Source of the DNA: Planctomycetota bacterium
GTDB taxonomy: Bacteria; Planctomycetota; Phycisphaerae; Sedimentisphaerales; Anaerohalosphaeraceae
Assembly (NCBI GenBank): GCA_021160785.1
Contig: JAGHBX010000311.1
Span: 1 to 7,447 of the forward strand
Direction of reading: 5' to 3'
Length of the DNA stretch: 7,447 nt
The notes beneath the pieces are model-generated. The model did no database searches. It was not told the DNA's origin and saw only the letters and a list, made by a program, of their open reading frames with translations. Of the stretch, positions 4,217 through 7,447 are shown piece after piece; positions within the stretch are counted from its first letter, which is position 1; every line of letters begins with the position of its first letter. The position numbers and the translations under genes were made by a program.

Positions 4217-5140
4217 CTATACATCGCAGGCTTTGACTGCCTGGATAAGCGACTGCACCGGATCTCGCCGGGGGCTGTATTCATGCGCCACATAGCCGTC
4301 GTATTCGGTCTCGGCGATCGCTCTCATTACCGCCGGGTAGTATATCTCCTGATTCTCGTCCAGTTCATGGCGACCCGGCACGCCGGCGGTATGGAAGTGG
4401 CCGATGTGCTTAATGTTCCTGCGGATCGTGGCGATGAGATCGCCTTCCATGATCTGCATGTGGTAGATATCGTAGAGCATCTTGAAACGCGGCGAGCCTA
4501 CACGCCGGCACAACTCAAAACCCCACGCCGACTTGTCGCACATGTAGCCGGGATGGTTGACCCTGCTGTTGAGCAGTTCCATGCAGATGTTCACGCCGCA
4601 GTCCTCGGCGATTTTGACCGCTTCCTTGAGGACAATGAGGCAGTTGTCCATGCCCTGCTCGTCGCTGATGCCCTTTCGGTCGCCGGCCATGCAGATGATA
4701 TTGGGCCACTTATTGTCGGCCGCCGCCTTGAGGTTGCTCTTGAAATCCGCAAGGAATTTGGCGTGCATCGATTTGTCGTTTAGCCCTTTCCGAATGGATC
4801 CGGCGCCCGAGACCATCGTCGCCACCAGGCCGTGCTTCTTGAGCAAAAGCCAATCGTCCCTGCCAACAAAATCCATACCCACAAGCCCCATTTTGGCCAG
4901 CAGAGACGCCGTCTCCTCCATAGTCATGCGCGTCTTTCGCAGGCAGCCGCCGCATATCGCCTGCTTGATACGTCCTTTCGTAACAACTCTTTCCGTCTGC
5001 CCCTGCGCCGCCGCGGCCGGCAATCCCGCCAGCACCGACGAGGCCCCGACAACCGCCGCCGCGGAAGCTAACATATCACGCCGAGTCAAAGAGCGTCCGC
5101 CGACGACCTGCGAATTCAAATGTCTGTCATTGACTTTCAT
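4217..5140 (-). CDS. Tat-exported TIM-barrel protein, hydroxypyruvate isomerase family
   Basis: The 307-residue protein begins with a Tat signal: Ser-Leu-Thr-Arg-Arg-Asp-Met-Leu (17-24), a hydrophobic Ala/Val-rich stretch, and an Ala-Ala-Ala cleavage region near 42-45. It is therefore likely folded in the cytoplasm and exported. The rest is an AP-endonuclease-2-like TIM barrel. Hydroxypyruvate-isomerase marks are Met-Glu-Leu-Leu-Asn (Glu188), Tyr-Asp-Ile-Tyr-His-Met-Gln (Asp224, His227), His-Phe-His-Thr-Ala-Gly-Val-Pro-Gly-Arg-His-Glu (248-259) and Ala-His-Glu-Tyr (Glu287). The Glu, Asp and His residues are expected metal ligands. The true substrate is probably a sugar or keto-sugar, since the location does not fit glyoxylate metabolism. 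AAAGGGA lies 6 bases before the ATG and supports this start. It is the last gene of the minus-strand set, 65 bases after the second isomerase. Confidence 0.85.
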   Translation of the reverse strand: MKVNDRHLNSQVVGGRSLTRRDMLASAAAVVGASSVLAGLPAAAAQGQTERVVTKGRIKQAICGGCLRKTRMTMEETASLLAKMGLVGMDFVGRDDWLLLKKHGLVATMVSGAGSIRKGLNDKSMHAKFLADFKSNLKAAADNKWPNIICMAGDRKGISDEQGMDNCLIVLKEAVKIAEDCGVNICMELLNSRVNHPGYMCDKSAWGFELCRRVGSPRFKMLYDIYHMQIMEGDLIATIRRNIKHIGHFHTAGVPGRHELDENQEIYYPAVMRAIAETEYDGYVAHEYSPRRDPVQSLIQAVKACDV

Positions 5141-5205
5141 CTTGTGTCCCTTTCCATAATTCAGATTGTTTAATATTGCTGCTCATTAACTGTTCGCAGG
5201 CCGGA

Positions 5206-6186
5206 TCAAGGTTCGATCAAATCCCACAAGCGGTTCAATGATTTGATGGTCTCTTGCAATGCGGCGCCGTCTTCGGATTTGCGGAGTTCCTGGTCGAAGG
5301 GTTCGCACTCGACCGGTCCGTCATAGCCGATCTTCACAAGGGCGTTGACAAAGCCTTTAAGATCGATCACACCCGTAGTTACCGGCAGCTTGCGGCGGTT
5401 GTCCACCTGCTGATCGACACCGATACCCGCGGGAGCGTCGTTTACGTGAACATGGACAACATCGGCGCCGGACAATCCGAGCAGTTCTTTCACTGTCCCA
5501 TGCGAAGTATACCAATGCCAACTGTCCAGTAGCAGCCCGACATTTCCCGTACCGATTGCGTCGGCTAATTCCATCATGCCATGCTGTGTGCAGCTGAAAG
5601 GAAAACGACTTCGCGACCGCGAGGTTCTCGGTCCAACGAATTCAAGACCGAGCCGGATATCGTGGTCTTTGAGCACCCTCGCCACTTCTCCCAGGCGTCT
5701 TTTGTGTTGGGCAAAGTTCTGCAGGTACGTAAGTTCCCTGTGACCCGGCAAAATCCAGGTCGCCACGCGTTTGACGCCCAACTGCTTCAGAATGCTCGCC
5801 TGTTTGGGCAGACGGGCCATATCTCCACGAAACCGGTCCTCGTCCTTTCGATACTCCACTCCCAGCCCGGCAGAGCCGTACCTGATGCCCCTGTCTTTCA
5901 TTGTCTCCACCCACCGGCGGATTTGCGAGACGGACTTGTTTTCAAATTCCGCCGGATTAGGGGTAATGCTGTCAAAGCCGTACTTTACCGCATATTCCAG
6001 AGCCTGCTGTTGATTTGCTCTAACGCCGATGTGGCCCTGCCCCAGATTCTTATAAAACCTGACTTTTGCTTTCGCCTGCGCTGCAGCGGACGGCCTTGCT
6101 GAGCAAAGTGCGGCTGTGGCAATTGCTGACGCACAGAACGTGCGCCTGGATATCACCCCGGATTGTCTGTCTTTCGGTTGGATCAT
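5206..6186 (-). CDS. Tat-exported sugar phosphate isomerase/epimerase-like TIM-barrel protein
   Basis: The 326-residue protein has a Tat leader, Ile-Ser-Arg-Arg-Thr-Phe-Cys-Ala-Ser (12-20), an Ala-rich core and a likely cleavage site around Ala-Ala-Ala (34-36). The mature part is a xylose-isomerase-like TIM barrel (AP_endonuc_2 superfamily). Marks include Leu-Glu-Phe-Val-Gly-Pro (Glu182), Leu-Leu-Leu-Asp-Ser-Trp-His-Trp-Tyr (Asp221, His224), Val-His-Val-His-Val-Asn-Asp (His245/247) and Val-Glu-Cys-Glu-Pro-Phe (Glu293/295), which supply the expected divalent metal site. A short Ser/Arg repeat (189-194) lies in the loop after the Glu182 strand. GGAG lies 8 bases before the ATG, supporting the start. 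The gene begins 22 bases after the sulfatase stop, so co-transcription is very likely. The family name does not fix the reaction; epimerisation or isomerisation of a sugar released by the sulfatase pathway is an inference. Confidence 0.87.
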   Translation of the reverse strand: MIQPKDRQSGVISRRTFCASAIATAALCSARPSAAAQAKAKVRFYKNLGQGHIGVRANQQQALEYAVKYGFDSITPNPAEFENKSVSQIRRWVETMKDRGIRYGSAGLGVEYRKDEDRFRGDMARLPKQASILKQLGVKRVATWILPGHRELTYLQNFAQHKRRLGEVARVLKDHDIRLGLEFVGPRTSRSRSRFPFSCTQHGMMELADAIGTGNVGLLLDSWHWYTSHGTVKELLGLSGADVVHVHVNDAPAGIGVDQQVDNRRKLPVTTGVIDLKGFVNALVKIGYDGPVECEPFDQELRKSEDGAALQETIKSLNRLWDLIEP

Positions 6187-6208
6187 TGCTTCTTCTCCAA
6201 TAACACAT

Positions 6209-7447
6209 TTAACCTTTGCCGCCGTAGATATGTTTGCCGCGGCGTGCGGCCTCGATGGCTTTGTGCGTGTCCTGGGCTGCGCCGGGGTCGCCCTGCTCGG
6301 ACATCCAGCGATCGAGTTCGGCGATTAGACGCGCCTTGACGGCGGCGACAGCCGGATCGTTGGCGAGATTGGTCATCTCGTAAGGGTCTTCGGTGGTGTG
6401 GTACAATTGCTCCGCCGGTCGGTGCATGTACCGCTTCACCAGGTGGTAGGTGTCGGGATCGTTCCAGGCCTCCCTGACCCAGGTTGCCCAGTAGGGATTG
6501 TTCAGTTGACCGTTCCCGGACCAGCCCATCAGATGCTTTTCGATGTATATTTCATCGGGCCGGAGGTTGCGAATGTAGCGGTACTGTCCGTCGCTGATCG
6601 TTCGAATCGGGTACGCAGGCCCTTCCGGAATATTGTTGTGCATACCGTAAGCAAACTTGCGATGCGACGATTTCTTTTGCAGCAACACCGGCAAAAAGCT
6701 CGTTCCGTCGAAGGCGTGATCGGATGCGCTGCCGCCGACGGCGTCAATCAGTGTCGGCAAAACGTCGGCGTATTGGACGAGTGCATCCGTGCGTTTGCCT
6801 TGTGCGACCTTGCCCGCCCAGCGGGCGATCAGGGCGGTGTGAAGTCCGGTATCCCAGTTGGTCCACTTGCAGCCGGGAAACTGGCTTCCTTGTTCGGATG
6901 TAAACAGGACAAGCGTATTGTCCGCCCGGCCGGACTCGTCCAGCACCTTGAGTATGTCGCCGACCTGCCCGTCCATGTAAGTGATCTCGGCAAGGTAGCG
7001 TGAAAAAGCTTCGCGCGTGCGCGGCGTGTCGGCGATGTTCGGAGGCAACTTGATCTTTTTGGGAGGATACTTTGACGCATCGCCCATCACCCACGGCACG
7101 TGCGGCTCGACCAGCGCAATGGCAAGACAGAAGGGCTGATCCTTACTGTCTCCCATGAACCGGCGGATATGCTGGACGTCATGCGGCCGGGTCGGATTGC
7201 GTACGCAGCTCGGGTCAAACCCTCCAACCTTATCGAAGGGAAAAACCTTAGCCGGCTTGACATGCACTTTGCCTGCAAGCCCGACACGATAGCCAAGCGC
7301 CCTCAGATGATGCGGCATACTGGTAACATCGGGTCGACTCGCCGAATGGTTCCACGCGCAGCCGTTTCGCATCTGGTACAGTCCCGTGTACAACTCCGCC
7401 CGGCAGGGCTGACACATCGCAGAACCCAGATACGCCCGGTTGAAAAC
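6209..7447 (-). CDS. S1-family sulfatase, heparan N-sulfatase (SGSH)-like, 5' end outside window
   Basis: The frame runs off the right edge; 412 residues and the stop are visible, lacking the signal peptide and the first metal-binding Asp pair. The ATG at 7415-7417 is internal, not the start. The sulfatase signature Cys-Gln-Pro-Cys-Arg-Ala-Glu-Leu-Tyr-Thr-Gly follows at once. The first Cys (7412-7414) is the formylglycine precursor, needing a maturase elsewhere. Further marks, in visible numbering, are Gly-Lys-Val-His-Val-Lys-Pro (Lys60, His62) followed by Val-Phe-Pro-Phe-Asp as in SGSH, Glu-Pro-His (His116), Phe-Thr-Ser-Glu-Gln-Gly (183-187) where Asp-Asn or Asp-His is usual, Lys194, and a C-terminal Glu-Gln-Leu-Tyr...Asp-Pro-Tyr-Glu. 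It would hydrolyse a sulfate ester or sulfamate on a glycan in the periplasm or outside the cell. Substrate is inferred from family resemblance only. It heads a likely operon with the two exported TIM barrels. Confidence 0.93.
   Translation of the reverse strand, partial: VFNRAYLGSAMCQPCRAELYTGLYQMRNGCAWNHSASRPDVTSMPHHLRALGYRVGLAGKVHVKPAKVFPFDKVGGFDPSCVRNPTRPHDVQHIRRFMGDSKDQPFCLAIALVEPHVPWVMGDASKYPPKKIKLPPNIADTPRTREAFSRYLAEITYMDGQVGDILKVLDESGRADNTLVLFTSEQGSQFPGCKWTNWDTGLHTALIARWAGKVAQGKRTDALVQYADVLPTLIDAVGGSASDHAFDGTSFLPVLLQKKSSHRKFAYGMHNNIPEGPAYPIRTISDGQYRYIRNLRPDEIYIEKHLMGWSGNGQLNNPYWATWVREAWNDPDTYHLVKRYMHRPAEQLYHTTEDPYEMTNLANDPAVAAVKARLIAELDRWMSEQGDPGAAQDTHKAIEAARRGKHIYGGKG

Noticed and set aside
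4196..5159. Plus-strand frames of 195 and 200 residues (4196-4783, 4557-5159) opposite the hydroxypyruvate-isomerase-like gene
   Set aside because: The minus-strand gene has a Tat signal, a ribosome site and family metal motifs; the plus frames have none.
5581..6102. Plus-strand 173-residue frame opposite the second TIM barrel
   Set aside because: It is an antisense shadow of a gene with conserved catalytic motifs.
6398..7003. Plus-strand 201-residue frame opposite the sulfatase
   Set aside because: It mirrors conserved sulfatase codons, has no start signal and no domain.
1..7447. CRISPR arrays, tRNA or rRNA genes, phage attachment sites
   Set aside because: No regularly spaced direct repeats, cloverleaf-like segments or rRNA-like stretches were seen by eye.

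Overview
The window looks like part of a Planctomycetota chromosome, most likely the Phycisphaerae branch. This is inferred from the gene mix: an S1-family sulfatase beside Tat-exported TIM-barrel sugar isomerase homologues, a lone type IV prepilin, a stand-alone LuxR-type DNA-binding protein, a REP-associated (IS200-like) transposase and a scrap of dispersed intergenic repeat. No rRNA or other definitive taxonomic marker is present.

Layout, left to right. Positions 1-342 hold the 3' part of a REP-associated tyrosine transposase (RAYT), followed by two compact perfect hairpins (373-390 and 406-420). Next is nnrE (443-1135, +), the NAD(P)H-hydrate epimerase for nicotinamide cofactor repair. 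It converges on a class IV aminotransferase with the D-amino-acid aminotransferase residue set (1222-2061, -); a small repeat remnant lies between them. The aminotransferase and rplU (2252-2581, +, ribosomal protein L21) diverge from a 150-190-base region with a plausible sigma-70-type promoter facing each way. rplU is not followed by rpmA. Instead there are about 430 bases without a credible gene but with a strong hairpin near the stop codon and a terminator-like stem with a T-run.

Positions 3010-4093 (+) carry a type IV prepilin and then two very small DNA-binding proteins 3 bases apart: an IS3-OrfA-like helix-turn-helix plus coiled-coil protein, and a LuxR/GerE-domain protein with no sensor or receiver domain.

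The right half (4217-7447) is entirely on the minus strand and reads as one likely operon in the order sulfatase (5' end outside the window), Tat-exported TIM-barrel isomerase/epimerase homologue, Tat-exported hydroxypyruvate-isomerase-like TIM barrel. The sulfatase resembles heparan N-sulfatase (SGSH). The set fits desulfation and processing of a sulfated glycan outside the cytoplasm, as is common in Planctomycetota.

Most of the window is recognisable household or accessory gene content. The points most worth a second look are the RAYT with its two hairpins, the HTH/coiled-coil plus LuxR gene pair, the Glu-Gln substitution at the sulfatase metal site, and the gap in place of rpmA. I found no clear evidence for a wholly new system.
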